DNA of 64,000 nt from Azotobacter salinestris (GCF_009363155.1 NZ_CP045302.1:2080001-2144000), one strand, 5' to 3'; positions 8,391-17,535 are shown, counted from the first letter of the stretch. Notes: generated by a model not told the origin, from the sequence alone. Program-made: numbers and translations.

Positions 8391-8450
8391 GGTGGATAAC
8401 CGCAAGCGGGTTATCCACCCTACGAACAGGTTTCGGCCTGCGTAGGGTGG
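8391..8450. repeat. Nested palindromes between bioB and bioF
   Basis: GGTGGATAACC (8391-8401) pairs with GGTTATCCACC (8409-8419), and the overlapping CCACCCTACG (8415-8424) pairs with CGTAGGGTGG (8441-8450). The shared segment means only one hairpin can form at a time. It looks like a REP-type dispersed element; it may attenuate or protect mRNA between bioB and bioF. Confidence 0.6.
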
Positions 8451-8481
8451 ATGGCGCTTTATCCATCTACCAAGCGAAGGA

Positions 8482-9534
8482 TCAGGCCGAGGTCGCGTCG
8501 TAGAACAGCGCGCTGTTCTTCTGCTCGATCAGCGCCTGCTCGATGGCCGCCTGGTGCACCTCGTCGGCATGCCCCTCGCGCTCCTCCGGCTGGATGCCGA
8601 GGCGGGCGAACAGCTGCATGTCCTTCTCCGCCTCGGGGTTGCCGGTGGTCAGCAGGCGCTCGCCGTAAAAGATCGAGTTGGCGCCGGCGAAGAAGGCCAG
8701 GGCCTGCATCTGGTCGTTCATCTCGGAACGGCCGGCGGACAGCCGCACGTGGGATTTGGGCATCATGATCCGCGCCACGGCGAGGGTGCGGATGAAGTCG
8801 AAGGGGTCGACGTCCTCGGCGTTCTCCAGCGGGGTGCCCTGGACCTTGACCAGCATGTTGATCGGCACCGATTCCGGGTGCTCCGGCAGGTTGGCCAGTT
8901 GGATCAGCAGGCCCGCGCGGTCGTCGAGGGACTCGCCCATGCCGAGGATGCCGCCGGAGCAGATCTTCATCCCCGCCTCGCGCACGTGGGCCAGGGTTTC
9001 CAGGCGCTCGGCGTAGGTGCGGGTGGTGATGATGTTGCCGTAGAACTCCGGCGAGGTGTCGAGGTTGTGGTTGTAGTAGTCGAGGCCGGCCTCGGCCAGC
9101 GCCCGGGTCTGCTCGCGGCTCAGGGTGCCGAGGGTCATGCAGGTCTCGAGGCCCAGGGCCTTCACGCCCTTGACCATCTCCAGCACGTAGGGCATGTCCT
9201 TGGCGGAAGGGTGCTTCCAGGCGGCGCCCATGCAGAAGCGGGTGGAGCCGATGGCCTTGGCCTCGGCGGCGGCCTGGATGACCTTCTGCACCTCCATCAG
9301 CTTGGCCTTGTCCAGGCCGGTGTTGTGATGGCCGGACTGCGAGCAGTACTTGCAGTCCTCCGGGCAGGCACCGGTCTTGATCGACAGCAGGGTCGACACC
9401 TGCACGCGGTTGGGGTCGAAGTGCTGGCGGTGCACCGTCTGCGCCTGGAACAGCAGGTCGTTGAACGGCAGCTCGAACAGGGCCCGGACCTCGTCGAGGG
9501 TCCAGTCGTGGCGCAGGGGAGCGGTGGCACTCAT
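8482..9534 (-). CDS. bioB: Biotin synthase
   Basis: Radical-SAM enzyme that inserts sulfur into dethiobiotin to make biotin. The 350-residue protein has the CxxxCxxC motif Cys57, Cys61, Cys64 in [11 protein letters not shown] that holds the 4Fe-4S cluster, and the conserved second-cluster and SAM regions ([33 protein letters not shown]). It is the first gene of the biotin operon, with an AAGGAAG ribosome-binding site. Its promoter lies divergently within the start of comF. No biotin-protein-ligase operator could be confirmed by eye. Confidence 0.96.
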   Translation of the reverse strand: MSATAPLRHDWTLDEVRALFELPFNDLLFQAQTVHRQHFDPNRVQVSTLLSIKTGACPEDCKYCSQSGHHNTGLDKAKLMEVQKVIQAAAEAKAIGSTRFCMGAAWKHPSAKDMPYVLEMVKGVKALGLETCMTLGTLSREQTRALAEAGLDYYNHNLDTSPEFYGNIITTRTYAERLETLAHVREAGMKICSGGILGMGESLDDRAGLLIQLANLPEHPESVPINMLVKVQGTPLENAEDVDPFDFIRTLAVARIMMPKSHVRLSAGRSEMNDQMQALAFFAGANSIFYGERLLTTGNPEAEKDMQLFARLGIQPEEREGHADEVHQAAIEQALIEQKNSALFYDATSA

Positions 9535-9630
9535 GGGTTCTTCCTTGCAAGAAGGGCCCGGGCGGTCGGGCGTTCGGTCGACAAGCCACGACCTGCTAGA
9601 GTGCGTGGCGCTATAGGGATGAGCGGCATA

Positions 9631-9658
9631 AGTTTAGGGAAGCCCGATGCGCTGTCAA
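9631..9658 (-). promoter_or_regulatory. Candidate bioB promoter overlapping the comF start
   Basis: On the minus strand TTGACA (9658-9653), a 16-base spacer and TAAACT (9636-9631) form a good sigma-70 promoter about 97 bases upstream of bioB. It overlaps the first codons of comF, which starts at 9647 on the other strand. Confidence 0.6.
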
Positions 9659-10384
9659 CCAAACCCATTGAAAGCGGTTTACAACTGGTTAAAAAACAAT
9701 CAGAACTGTCTCTTGTGCGACGAGCCGGCCGAAACCGGCCTGCCGCTGTGCACCAGCTGCGAGGCCGAACTGCCGTGGCTCGGCGCGCATTGCACGGTCT
9801 GTGCCCTGCCGCTGCCGGTGGCAGGCCTGGTCTGCGGCGCCTGTCAGAAAACGCCGCCGGCCTTCACCCGGGTGGAGGCGCCCTGGCGCTACGCCTTTCC
9901 GGTCGACACCCTGATCGCCCGCTTCAAGCACCAGGCACGCTGGCCGCTGGGCCGGCTGCTCGGCGAGCTGCTCGCCCGCCATCTGCAACATGCCTTCGCC
10001 GAGGGCCTGCCGCGCCCCGACTGCCTGCTGCCGGTGCCTCTGGCGAAAGGCCGCCTGCGCCGGCGCGGCTTCAACCAGGCGCAAATGCTCGCCCGCTGGC
10101 TGAGCCAGTCACTGCAATTGCCGGTGGAGGAAAACCTGCTGCAGCGCCCGCAGGACACCCCGGCCCAGCAGGAACTGGATGCCGCCACCCGGCGCCGCAA
10201 CCTGCGCGGCGCCTTCGCCCTAGCCGATCACGCGGCGGTCGCCGGCCGCCACCTGGCGCTGGTCGACGATGTGCTGACCACCGGCGCCACCGCTACAGCC
10301 CTCGCCCGCCTGTTGCGTGCGGCCGGTGCCGCACGGGTCGACGTCTACTGCCTGGCGCGCACGCCGAAGCCGGACGGGAGCTGA
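9647..10384 (+). CDS. ComF/GntX family amidophosphoribosyltransferase-like protein
   Basis: The 245-residue protein has four CxxC pairs in its first 66 residues (Cys21/24, 35/38, 49/52, 63/66), a zinc-ribbon region, followed by a type I phosphoribosyltransferase fold ending in the PRPP loop VDDVLTTGAT near residue 205. ComF relatives take part in DNA uptake in naturally competent bacteria and GntX in gluconate use; the biochemical activity is not settled. It is divergent from bioB, as in other Pseudomonas. The ATG at 9647 is used because relatives begin MRCQ and the first CxxC follows soon after. Confidence 0.88.
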   Translation: MRCQPNPLKAVYNWLKNNQNCLLCDEPAETGLPLCTSCEAELPWLGAHCTVCALPLPVAGLVCGACQKTPPAFTRVEAPWRYAFPVDTLIARFKHQARWPLGRLLGELLARHLQHAFAEGLPRPDCLLPVPLAKGRLRRRGFNQAQMLARWLSQSLQLPVEENLLQRPQDTPAQQELDAATRRRNLRGAFALADHAAVAGRHLALVDDVLTTGATATALARLLRAAGAARVDVYCLARTPKPDGS

Positions 10385-10421
10385 GCGGATCCGGACGCGT
10401 CGCGGCCAAGGCCGCGCCTAC

Positions 10422-10442
10422 GGGCACTGCAGCGCAGTGCCC
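10422..10442. repeat. Hairpin after comF
   Basis: GGGCACTGC (10422-10430) and GCAGTGCCC (10434-10442) form a perfect 9-bp stem with a 3-base loop, next to a second small inverted repeat CGCGGCCAAGGCCGCG (10401-10416). No T-tract follows, so it is more likely a REP-like element or factor-dependent 3' end than a classical terminator. Confidence 0.5.
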
Positions 10443-10501
10443 ACCGATACAGCACGCCTGTGCAACCGCTAGACTGTGGACCATAGTCCCTGGAGTTCCC
10501 C

Positions 10502-11476
10502 ATGAGCCATCCCTTCGATTCCCTCACCCCCGACCTGGTCCTCGACGCCGTGGAGAGCCTCGGCTATCTCAGCGACGCCCGCGTGCTGGCGCTGAACAGC
10601 TACGAGAACCGCGTCTATCAGGTCGGCATCGAAGACGGCGAACCGCTGATCGCCAAGTTCTATCGGCCGCAGCGCTGGAGCGATGCGGCGATCCGCGAGG
10701 AGCACGCCTTCAGCCTGGAACTGGCCGACTGCGAGGTGCCGGTGGTTGCACCGCTTTCCAAGGATGACGAGACCCTGTTCGAGCACGCCGGCTTCCGCTT
10801 CGCCCTGTTTCCCCGGCGCGGCGGCCGGGCGCCGGAACCGGGCAATCTGGACCAGTTGTACCGCCTCGGTGGCCTGCTCGGCCGCCTGCATGCAGTGGGT
10901 GCGAGCCGACCGTTCGAACACCGCGAGGAGCTGACGGTGGCCAACTTCGGCCACGACTCGCTGGCCACCCTGCTCGACGGCGGCTTCGTCCCAGCCAGCC
11001 TGCGCCCGGCCTACGAGTCGGTGGCCCGCGACCTGCTGGCGCGCCTCGACGCGCTGTTCGGGTCGACGACCTACCGGACGATCCGCATCCACGGCGATTG
11101 CCATCCGGGCAACCTGCTATGCCGCGACGAAACCTTCCATATCGTCGACTTGGACGACTGCCGCATGGGCCCGGCGGTGCAGGACTTGTGGATGATGCTC
11201 GCCGGCAGCCGCCAGGAGCGCCTTGCCCAGCTCGCCGAGCTGATGGACGGCTACCAGGAGTTCCACGACTTCGACCCGCGCCAGTTGGCGCTGATCGAGG
11301 GCCTGCGCGCCCTGCGCCTGATCCACTACAGCGCCTGGCTGGCGCGGCGCTGGGACGACCCGGCGTTCCCGCCGAGCTTTTCCTGGTTCGGGACCGAGCG
11401 CTACTGGGGCGACCAGGTCCTCACCCTGCGCGAGCAGCGGGCGGCGCTGGACGAGGAACCGCTGCGGCTGTTCTGA
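10502..11476 (+). CDS. srkA: Stress response kinase A (YihE/RdoA family)
   Basis: A 324-residue cytoplasmic serine/threonine kinase of the aminoglycoside-phosphotransferase/choline-kinase fold. The catalytic loop HGDCHPGN (Asp199, Asn204) and the metal-binding VDLDD (Asp217) are intact, and the ATP-binding lysine in LIAKFYRPQRW is present. In E. coli this kinase is tied to the Cpx envelope response and to protection from toxin-antitoxin-driven death. E. coli srkA is next to dsbA; here a thiol-redox pair (TlpA-like, DsbG) lies 1.3 kb downstream. Transcribed alone or with rarD. Confidence 0.93.
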   Translation: MSHPFDSLTPDLVLDAVESLGYLSDARVLALNSYENRVYQVGIEDGEPLIAKFYRPQRWSDAAIREEHAFSLELADCEVPVVAPLSKDDETLFEHAGFRFALFPRRGGRAPEPGNLDQLYRLGGLLGRLHAVGASRPFEHREELTVANFGHDSLATLLDGGFVPASLRPAYESVARDLLARLDALFGSTTYRTIRIHGDCHPGNLLCRDETFHIVDLDDCRMGPAVQDLWMMLAGSRQERLAQLAELMDGYQEFHDFDPRQLALIEGLRALRLIHYSAWLARRWDDPAFPPSFSWFGTERYWGDQVLTLREQRAALDEEPLRLF

Positions 11477-11587
11477 ACCGGGCCTTGCGGCCCCGGTCGA
11501 GACAAGAGTCTGCACGAAACGGACAGACGGCCCGGATCCTTGCCCCTAGAATCGACGGCCTCGCCAGCTGCCGATCGGGACCACCGC

Positions 11588-12484
11588 ATGCATGCCGCCA
11601 ACCCGCGCCGCGGGTATCTGCTGGGCCTCACCGCCTACGGGATCTGGGGCCTGTTTCCCCTCTACTTCAAGACCCTGTCAAGCATCCCCGCCGAGGAAAT
11701 CCTGGTCCACCGGGTGCTCTGGTCGGCGCTGTGTGGGCTGCTCCTGCTGCAGCTCTGGCGGCATCCGGGCTGGTGGCGGGAGCTGCGCGCGCATCCACGG
11801 CGCGTCGCCGTGCTCGCCGGCAGCAGCCTGCTGATCGCCTGCAATTGGCTGCTCTACGTCTGGGCGGTGAACAACGGGCGCATGCTGGAGACCAGCCTGG
11901 GTTACTACATCAACCCGCTGGTCAACGTGCTGCTCGGCCTGCTGCTGCTCGGCGAGCGCCTGCGCCCGTTGCAGTGGCTGGCGGTCGGGCTGGCGGCCCT
12001 CGGCGTGCTGCAGCAACTCTGGCAGCTCGGCAGCCTGCCGTGGATCTCGCTGGTGCTGGCCTTCTCCTTCGGCTTCTACGGGCTGATCCGCAAGCAGGCG
12101 CCGATCGCCGCGCTGCCCGGCCTGCTGGTGGAAACCTGGCTGCTGCTGCCGCTGGCCCTCGGCTGGCTGTGGCTGCATCCGGGCGCCAGCAGCGCCCAGG
12201 ACACCTTCTGGAGCACGTCGCAGGCGCTCTGGCTGGCCGCCGCCGGCCCGGTCACCCTGGTGCCGCTGCTCTGCTTCAACGCTGCGGCTCGGCACCTGCC
12301 CTATGCCACCCTGGGCTTTCTGCAGTACCTGGCGCCGACCCTCGTGCTGCTGCTGGCGGTGTTTGTCTACGGCGAGCCGCTGGAGCGGGGAAGGCTGTTG
12401 GCCTTCGTCTGCATCTGGCTGGGCCTGGCGGTCTACAGCCTGGATATCTGGCGCGGCCTACGCCAGGCGTCCGCCGGCCCATGA
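11588..12484 (+). CDS. rarD: RarD family EamA transporter
   Basis: A 298-residue inner-membrane protein with ten hydrophobic helices and the RarD-type start RRGYLLGLTAYGIWGLFPLYFK. RarD belongs to the drug/metabolite transporter superfamily; the name comes from chloramphenicol sensitivity but the physiological substrate is not known. The start at 11588 (MHAANPRRGY) is chosen because the upstream in-frame segment is not family-like. Conserved GRMLETSLGYYINPL is the hallmark loop of the subfamily. A strong hairpin follows its stop. Confidence 0.88.
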   Translation: MHAANPRRGYLLGLTAYGIWGLFPLYFKTLSSIPAEEILVHRVLWSALCGLLLLQLWRHPGWWRELRAHPRRVAVLAGSSLLIACNWLLYVWAVNNGRMLETSLGYYINPLVNVLLGLLLLGERLRPLQWLAVGLAALGVLQQLWQLGSLPWISLVLAFSFGFYGLIRKQAPIAALPGLLVETWLLLPLALGWLWLHPGASSAQDTFWSTSQALWLAAAGPVTLVPLLCFNAAARHLPYATLGFLQYLAPTLVLLLAVFVYGEPLERGRLLAFVCIWLGLAVYSLDIWRGLRQASAGP

Positions 12485-12509
12485 CCCTGTACGTTTTTCG
12501 CGCAAACTG

Positions 12510-12538
12510 CTACAGGCCAGGTCCCGCCTGGCCTGTAG
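12510..12538 (+). terminator. Strong hairpin downstream of rarD
   Basis: CTACAGGCCAGG (12510-12521) and CCTGGCCTGTAG (12527-12538) make a perfect 12-bp stem with a 5-base loop, 25 bases after the rarD stop. There is no clear T-run, so termination is probable but not certain; it also resembles dispersed palindromic elements. Confidence 0.55.
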
Positions 12539-12553
12539 CCAAGACTCCCAAGC

Positions 12554-12674
12554 TTATCCACAGAGGCATTCACGCCAGCTGTGCACAAAACCAAGACACT
12601 GCTCATTTTTCGATCAAGTTCCGGCAAGCCCCGCCCCGCCTGGCACATCGGCCGGACTCCCCAGGTTATCCACA
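12554..12674 (+). promoter_or_regulatory. Two perfect DnaA-box sequences
   Basis: TTATCCACA occurs at 12554-12562 and again at 12666-12674, same orientation, 112 bases apart. A degenerate inverted copy (CTGTGCACAA, 12579-12588) lies between them. Each exact copy matches the DnaA-box consensus. The 256-bp gap holds no gene and there is no replication gene nearby, so these are candidate DnaA binding or titration sites. Confidence 0.5.
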
Positions 12675-12740
12675 GCGCTGTCCAGCCGATCTGGGGATTG
12701 GCTGCCTGTCTGCTTGCTCTCATGACCCGGGGCCGCAGCG

Positions 12741-13556
12741 ATGCTGACCCTGAACCTGGGCCCCTTGGCCCTGCCCATACCCTACCTGTTGCTGCTCGGC
12801 AGCCTGCTGCTGGCCCTGCTGACCGGCTGGTGGACCGGCCGCGCCAGCGCGCGCAATCCCGAGCCACAGCTGTTCCGCCTGCTGCTGGTTGCCCTGCTGG
12901 TCGCGCGGCTGACCTTCGTCGTCAGCTACTTCGAGCACTATCAGGAAGCATGGTGGCGGGTTGTGGATATCCGCGACGGCGGCTTCATCGCCTGGCCCGG
13001 CGTGCTCGCCGCACTGTTGCTGGGCGCCTGGCAGGCCTGGCGCGACCGAGCGCTGCGCCAGCCGCTCGGCCTGGCACTGGCAGTCGGCGTGCTGGGCTGG
13101 GGCGCGAGCAACCTTGTCTGGCAAGCCGTGGAGCGCGAGGCGCACCTGCCCACGCTGACCCTGCACGACATGCATGGCGCGCCGGTGCAGTTGCAGGACT
13201 ATCGGGGCAAGCCCCTGGTGATCAACCTCTGGGCCAGCTGGTGCCCGCCCTGCCGGCGCGAGATGCCGCTCCTGGCTCAGGCCCAGGCCCGGGAAGGCGG
13301 ACTGACCGTCCTGTTCGTCAACCAGGGCGAGAGTGCCGGGGACATCGCGCGCTTTCTCGCTGGCAGCGCGCTCCCCCTCGAGAACGTGCTGCTCGACCAG
13401 AACGCCCGTCTCGGCCGGCAGGTCGGCTCCGGTGCCCTGCCCACCACCCTGTTCTACGACGCCGGGGGCCGCCGGATCGGCAGCCACCTCGGCGAGCTGT
13501 CCCGCGCGAGCCTGGCCCGCGCCCTGGAAACCCTGCACGAGGATACCCAGCCATGA
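12741..13556 (+). CDS. Membrane-anchored TlpA-like thioredoxin with Lgt-like N-terminal domain
   Basis: The first 130 residues form about four membrane helices that resemble the amino half of prolipoprotein diacylglyceryl transferase (LGPLALPIPYLLLLG, then VARLTFVVSYFEHYQ and DGGFIAWPGVLAALL). The catalytic His-Gly-Gly of Lgt is absent, so it is not an Lgt enzyme. Residues 135-271 are a TlpA/ResA-type thioredoxin domain with WASWCPPC (Cys168, Cys171) facing the periplasm. It overlaps dsbG by 4 bases. By analogy with known pairs it probably passes electrons to DsbG. The usual membrane reductant DsbD is not in this window. Start at 12741; the Shine-Dalgarno sequence is weak. Confidence 0.85.
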   Translation: MLTLNLGPLALPIPYLLLLGSLLLALLTGWWTGRASARNPEPQLFRLLLVALLVARLTFVVSYFEHYQEAWWRVVDIRDGGFIAWPGVLAALLLGAWQAWRDRALRQPLGLALAVGVLGWGASNLVWQAVEREAHLPTLTLHDMHGAPVQLQDYRGKPLVINLWASWCPPCRREMPLLAQAQAREGGLTVLFVNQGESAGDIARFLAGSALPLENVLLDQNARLGRQVGSGALPTTLFYDAGGRRIGSHLGELSRASLARALETLHEDTQP

Positions 13557-14317
13557 TGCGTTTCGAACGCCTTTCCCTCCTGCTGGCCGGCCTGAGCCTG
13601 CTGGTGGCGCCTGTCCGGGCCGAGGAGCTGCCGGCGCCGATCAAGGCCGCCGAAGCCCGCGGCGCCGAAATCGTCGGCACCTTCGAGGCACCGGGCGGCC
13701 TGAAGGGCTATGCCGCCCGCTATAACGGCCAGGGCATGGCGCTCTACCTGACTCCCGACGGCCAGCACGTGCTGATCGGCAACCTGCTCGATGCCCAGGG
13801 CCAGGACCTGACCCGGCCGCAGCTGGAAGAGCTGGTCTACGCACCGATGGGCAAGGAGATGTGGGCGCGCATGGAGCGCAGCGCCTGGATCGCCGACGGC
13901 AGCGCCGCGGCGCCGCGCACCGTCTACCTGTTCTCCGACCCGAACTGCCCCTACTGCACCCTGTTCTGGAAACAGGCGCGGCCCTGGGTCGACTCCGGCA
14001 AGGTGCAGCTGCGCCACATCATGGTCGGCATCCTGCGCGCCGACAGCGCCGGCAAGGCCGCCGCGCTGCTCGCGGTCGAAGAACCGGAGCGGGCTCTGCG
14101 CGAACATGAGGCTGCCGGCAAGGCCAGTACGCTCAAGGCCCTGGCGGAGATCCCGACACAGATCGGCAAGCGCCTGGAGGACAATCTCGAGCTGATGAAC
14201 GCCTTGGGCGCGATGGCGACTCCAGCCATCTTCCACCTGGACGAGCGGGGCCGTCTGCAGCAACAGCAGGGCGCCCCCGATCCGGAGGCGCTGGCGCAGA
14301 TCCTGGGGCCGAAATAA
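13553..14317 (+). CDS. dsbG: Thiol:disulfide interchange protein DsbG
   Basis: A 254-residue periplasmic protein with signal peptide (cleavage after APVRA), a dimerisation domain of about 75 residues, a linker helix and a thioredoxin fold with active site CPYC (Cys132, Cys135) in FSDPNCPYCTLFW and the cis-proline loop MATPAIF. DsbG guards single cysteines from over-oxidation and isomerises disulfides; it must be kept reduced by a membrane donor. Its ATG overlaps the stop of the TlpA-like gene, so both are made together. The alternative start at 13556 differs by one residue only. Confidence 0.92.
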   Translation: MMRFERLSLLLAGLSLLVAPVRAEELPAPIKAAEARGAEIVGTFEAPGGLKGYAARYNGQGMALYLTPDGQHVLIGNLLDAQGQDLTRPQLEELVYAPMGKEMWARMERSAWIADGSAAAPRTVYLFSDPNCPYCTLFWKQARPWVDSGKVQLRHIMVGILRADSAGKAAALLAVEEPERALREHEAAGKASTLKALAEIPTQIGKRLEDNLELMNALGAMATPAIFHLDERGRLQQQQGAPDPEALAQILGPK

Positions 14318-14323
14318 GCGGCC

Positions 14324-14845
14324 CTACTCCTCGTCAGGACGCAGAATCAGCTCCACCATCAGGTCGTCGGCCAGGGTTTCCAGGCGCTGCTGCAACAGCT
14401 CCAGCGACAGTTCCATGGGGACCGCCAGCTGGGCCTGGGCATGGAACAGCATCTCGCTGCTCATCGGCGCCGGCGCCACCTCGGTGTCCAGGCCTTCCAG
14501 GTTGACGCCGTGCTCGGCGAGCAGGCGGGTGATGTCGCGCACGATGCCGGGACGGTCGTTGCCGACCAGCTCCAGCTGGATCGAGCGCCAGGCGGTAGCC
14601 GGCTCGTCGCCGCTCGGCGCCAGCAGCACGCGGATGCCCTGGCCCTCCAGGTCGTGCAGCGCGGCGGAAAGGTCGCCATGCGCCGCCTCGGGCACGGCTA
14701 CCCGCAGGATGCCGGCGAACTGTCCGGCCATGCGAGCCATGCGGCTCTCCAGCCAGTTGCCGCCATGCTCGGCGATGCACTGGGCGATCTGTTCCACCAG
14801 CCCCGGCTTGTCCCGGGCGATTACCGTCAGTACCAGATGATCCAC
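14324..14845 (-). CDS. gcvR: Glycine cleavage system regulator, two ACT domains
   Basis: The 173-residue protein consists of two ACT domains: residues 1-85 (DHLVLTVIARDKPGLVEQIA) and 90-165 (LELVGNDRPGIVRDIT). In E. coli GcvR binds GcvA and glycine to repress the glycine cleavage operon; in Pseudomonas the partner is less certain. I start it at GTG 14845 because an AAGGAGA site sits upstream and the first ACT strand begins immediately; the longer frame is not family-like. Convergent with dsbG (6-bp gap) and divergent from malate synthase. Confidence 0.85.
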   Translation of the reverse strand: MDHLVLTVIARDKPGLVEQIAQCIAEHGGNWLESRMARMAGQFAGILRVAVPEAAHGDLSAALHDLEGQGIRVLLAPSGDEPATAWRSIQLELVGNDRPGIVRDITRLLAEHGVNLEGLDTEVAPAPMSSEMLFHAQAQLAVPMELSLELLQQRLETLADDLMVELILRPDEE

Positions 14846-15147
14846 AGTCGTCTCCTTCTGCTGGCGAATTTGTGCCCCGCCTCGGTTAGCGGCGGACACA
14901 CCGGGCTGCCAGACTCATTTTTCGAAGAGAATGGCAAGGCGAAAAACGCGCTCTCAGAGTATAGGCACGGTACCGCCCTTCAGCCGTTTCGCACGACGGC
15001 GAACGCTCTTGTCTGACTTTCGTCGTAGGTAATCCCCTGCGACACAGCTTTCCCCGCAGCCTTTATGTAGTATGCTGCGCCACGCACTACAAAACGAACG
15101 GGCGCCGTCCCGGTGCGATCCGGAATTCAACTGAAAACGAGGCAAAC

Positions 15148-17322
15148 ATGACCGAGCGCGTTCAAGTCGGCGGCCTGCAAGTCGCCAAAGTCCTGTATGA
15201 CTTCATCAATGCCGAAGCCATCCCCGGCACCGGCGTCGATGTCGCCGCCTTCTGGGCCGGCGCCGCCAATGTCATCCACGACCTGGCACCGAAGAACCGC
15301 GCCCTGCTGGCCAAGCGCGACGAACTGCAGGCGAAGATCGATGCCTGGCACCAGGCCCGTGCCGGCCAGGGCCACGACGCTGCAGCCTACAAGGCCTTCC
15401 TGCAGGAGATCGGCTATCTGCTGCCGGAGCCCGAGGATTTCGCCGCCACCACCGAGAACGTCGACGACGAGATCGCCCGCATGGCCGGCCCGCAGCTGGT
15501 AGTGCCGATCATGAATGCGCGTTTCGCCCTGAACGCCGCCAACGCCCGCTGGGGCTCGCTATACGACGCCCTGTACGGCACCGATGCCATCCCGGAAACC
15601 GATGGCGCCGAGAAGGGCCAGGGCTACAACAAGGTCCGCGGCGACAAGGTCATCGCCTTCGCCCGCGCCTTCCTCGACGAGGCCGCGCCGCTGGAAGGCG
15701 CCTCCCACAGCGACGCCGCCGGCTACCGCATCGACGGCGGCAAGCTGGTCGTCGCCCTCAAGGGCGGCAACGCCACCGGCCTGAAGAACCCGGCCCAACT
15801 GGTCGGCTTCCAGGGCGAGGCGGCCGCGCCCAAGGCCGTGCTGCTCAAGCACAACGGCATCCACTTCGAGATCCAGATCGACCCGCAGAGCCCGATCGGC
15901 CAGACCGACGCCGCCGGCGTGAAGGACGTGCTGATGGAAGCCGCCCTGACCACCATCATGGACTGCGAAGACTCGGTGGCCGCCGTCGACGCCGACGACA
16001 AGGTCATCGCCTACAAGAACTGGCTGGGCCTGATGAAGGGCGACCTGGCCGAGCAGGTCAGCAAGGGTGGCAGCATCTTCACTCGCACCATGAACGCGGA
16101 CCGCGAGTACACCGCGGCGGACGGCAGCACCCTGACCCTGCACGGCCGCTCCCTGCTGTTCGTGCGCAACGTCGGCCACCTGATGACCAACGATGCCATC
16201 CTCGACAAGGACGGCAACGAGGTGCCGGAAGGCATCCAGGACGCCCTGTTCACCAGCCTGATCGCCCTGCACAACCTGAAGGGCAACACCAGCCGCAAGA
16301 ACAGCCGCACCGGCAGCGTCTATATCGTCAAGCCGAAGATGCACGGCCCCGAGGAAGTCGCCTTCACCAACGAGCTGTTCGGCCGCGTCGAGGATGTCCT
16401 CGGTCTGACCCGCAACACCCTGAAGGTCGGCATCATGGACGAGGAGCGCCGCACCACGGTCAACCTCAAGGCCTGCATCAAGGCCGCCCGCGAGCGCGTG
16501 GTGTTCATCAACACCGGCTTCCTCGACCGCACCGGCGACGAGCTGCACACCTCCATGGAAGCCGGCGCGATGATCCGCAAAGGCGAGATGAAGAACGCCG
16601 CCTGGATCAAGGCCTACGAAAACTGGAACGTCGACATCGGCCTGGCCTGCGGCCTGTCCGGCCGCGCGCAGATCGGCAAGGGCATGTGGGCCATGCCCGA
16701 CCTGATGGCCGCCATGCTCGAGCAGAAGATCGTCCACCCGCTGGCCGGCGCCAACACCGCCTGGGTGCCGTCGCCGACCGCCGCCGCCCTGCACGCCCTG
16801 CACTACCACAAGGTCGACGTGTTCGCCCGCCAGCAGGAGCTGGCCAAGCGCGAGCGCGCCTCGCTGGACGACATCCTGACCATCCCGCTGGCCAAGGACA
16901 CCAACTGGAGCGCCGCGGAGATCCAGCAGGAGCTGGACAACAATGCCCAGGGCATCCTCGGCTACGTAGTGCGCTGGATCGACCAGGGCGTCGGCTGCTC
17001 CAAGGTCCCGGACATCAACGACGTCGGCCTGATGGAAGACCGCGCCACCCTGCGCATCTCCAGCCAGCACATCGCCAACTGGCTACGCCACGGCGTGTGC
17101 ACCCTCGAGCAGGTCATGGAAACCATGAAGCGCATGGCCGTGATCGTCGACCGTCAGAACGCCAACGACCCGCTGTACCGTCCGATGGCGCCCAATTTCG
17201 ACGGCGTAGCCTTCCAGGCTGCCGTCGAACTGGTGGTCGAAGGCACCAAGCAGCCCAACGGCTATACCGAGCCGGTACTGCACCGCCGTCGCCGCGAATT
17301 CAAGGCCAAGTACGGTCGCTGA
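15148..17322 (+). CDS. glcB: Malate synthase G
   Basis: A 724-residue single-chain enzyme that joins glyoxylate and acetyl-CoA to malate in the glyoxylate shunt or glycolate use. Length and sequence are those of isoform G: the catalytic arginine lies in [13 protein letters not shown], the acidic metal site and catalytic base in [13 protein letters not shown], and the inserted alpha/beta domain is present. It stands alone with 248 bp upstream and a hairpin downstream. The neighbouring symporter and acetate-linked genes suggest a region dealing with two-carbon compounds. Confidence 0.96.
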   Translation: MTERVQVGGLQVAKVLYDFINAEAIPGTGVDVAAFWAGAANVIHDLAPKNRALLAKRDELQAKIDAWHQARAGQGHDAAAYKAFLQEIGYLLPEPEDFAATTENVDDEIARMAGPQLVVPIMNARFALNAANARWGSLYDALYGTDAIPETDGAEKGQGYNKVRGDKVIAFARAFLDEAAPLEGASHSDAAGYRIDGGKLVVALKGGNATGLKNPAQLVGFQGEAAAPKAVLLKHNGIHFEIQIDPQSPIGQTDAAGVKDVLMEAALTTIMDCEDSVAAVDADDKVIAYKNWLGLMKGDLAEQVSKGGSIFTRTMNADREYTAADGSTLTLHGRSLLFVRNVGHLMTNDAILDKDGNEVPEGIQDALFTSLIALHNLKGNTSRKNSRTGSVYIVKPKMHGPEEVAFTNELFGRVEDVLGLTRNTLKVGIMDEERRTTVNLKACIKAARERVVFINTGFLDRTGDELHTSMEAGAMIRKGEMKNAAWIKAYENWNVDIGLACGLSGRAQIGKGMWAMPDLMAAMLEQKIVHPLAGANTAWVPSPTAAALHALHYHKVDVFARQQELAKRERASLDDILTIPLAKDTNWSAAEIQQELDNNAQGILGYVVRWIDQGVGCSKVPDINDVGLMEDRATLRISSQHIANWLRHGVCTLEQVMETMKRMAVIVDRQNANDPLYRPMAPNFDGVAFQAAVELVVEGTKQPNGYTEPVLHRRRREFKAKYGR

Positions 17323-17347
17323 ACCCCTCCGGCAGGGATGCCGACCC

Positions 17348-17367
17348 GGAGCGCCAGCCGGCGCTCC
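17348..17367 (+). terminator. Hairpin after malate synthase
   Basis: GGAGCGCC (17348-17355) and GGCGCTCC (17360-17367) form a perfect 8-bp stem with a 4-base loop, 25 bases after the glcB stop. There is no adjacent T-tract, so it is only a candidate terminator. Confidence 0.45.
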
Positions 17368-17535
17368 TCCGCGCCGCGCACTCTTTTCCTCCCTGCGAAT
17401 GTGCCGCGGGGGCCCGCCGAAAATCCGCATTTTCCCTGTCCGCCGTCAATCCGCGCGGCCCGACCTGAGGCGCCGTGTCCACTGCCTGCATGTCAGAATT
17501 GAGGGCGGACATCCAGCCCCCAAGGAGAACACCCG

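Noticed and set aside
12581-14317. A single 578-codon frame that would fuse upstream sequence to DsbG
   Set aside because: The first 320 codons are out of frame with the TlpA-like gene and look like arginine/proline-rich shadow; DsbG has its own start and signal peptide at 13553.
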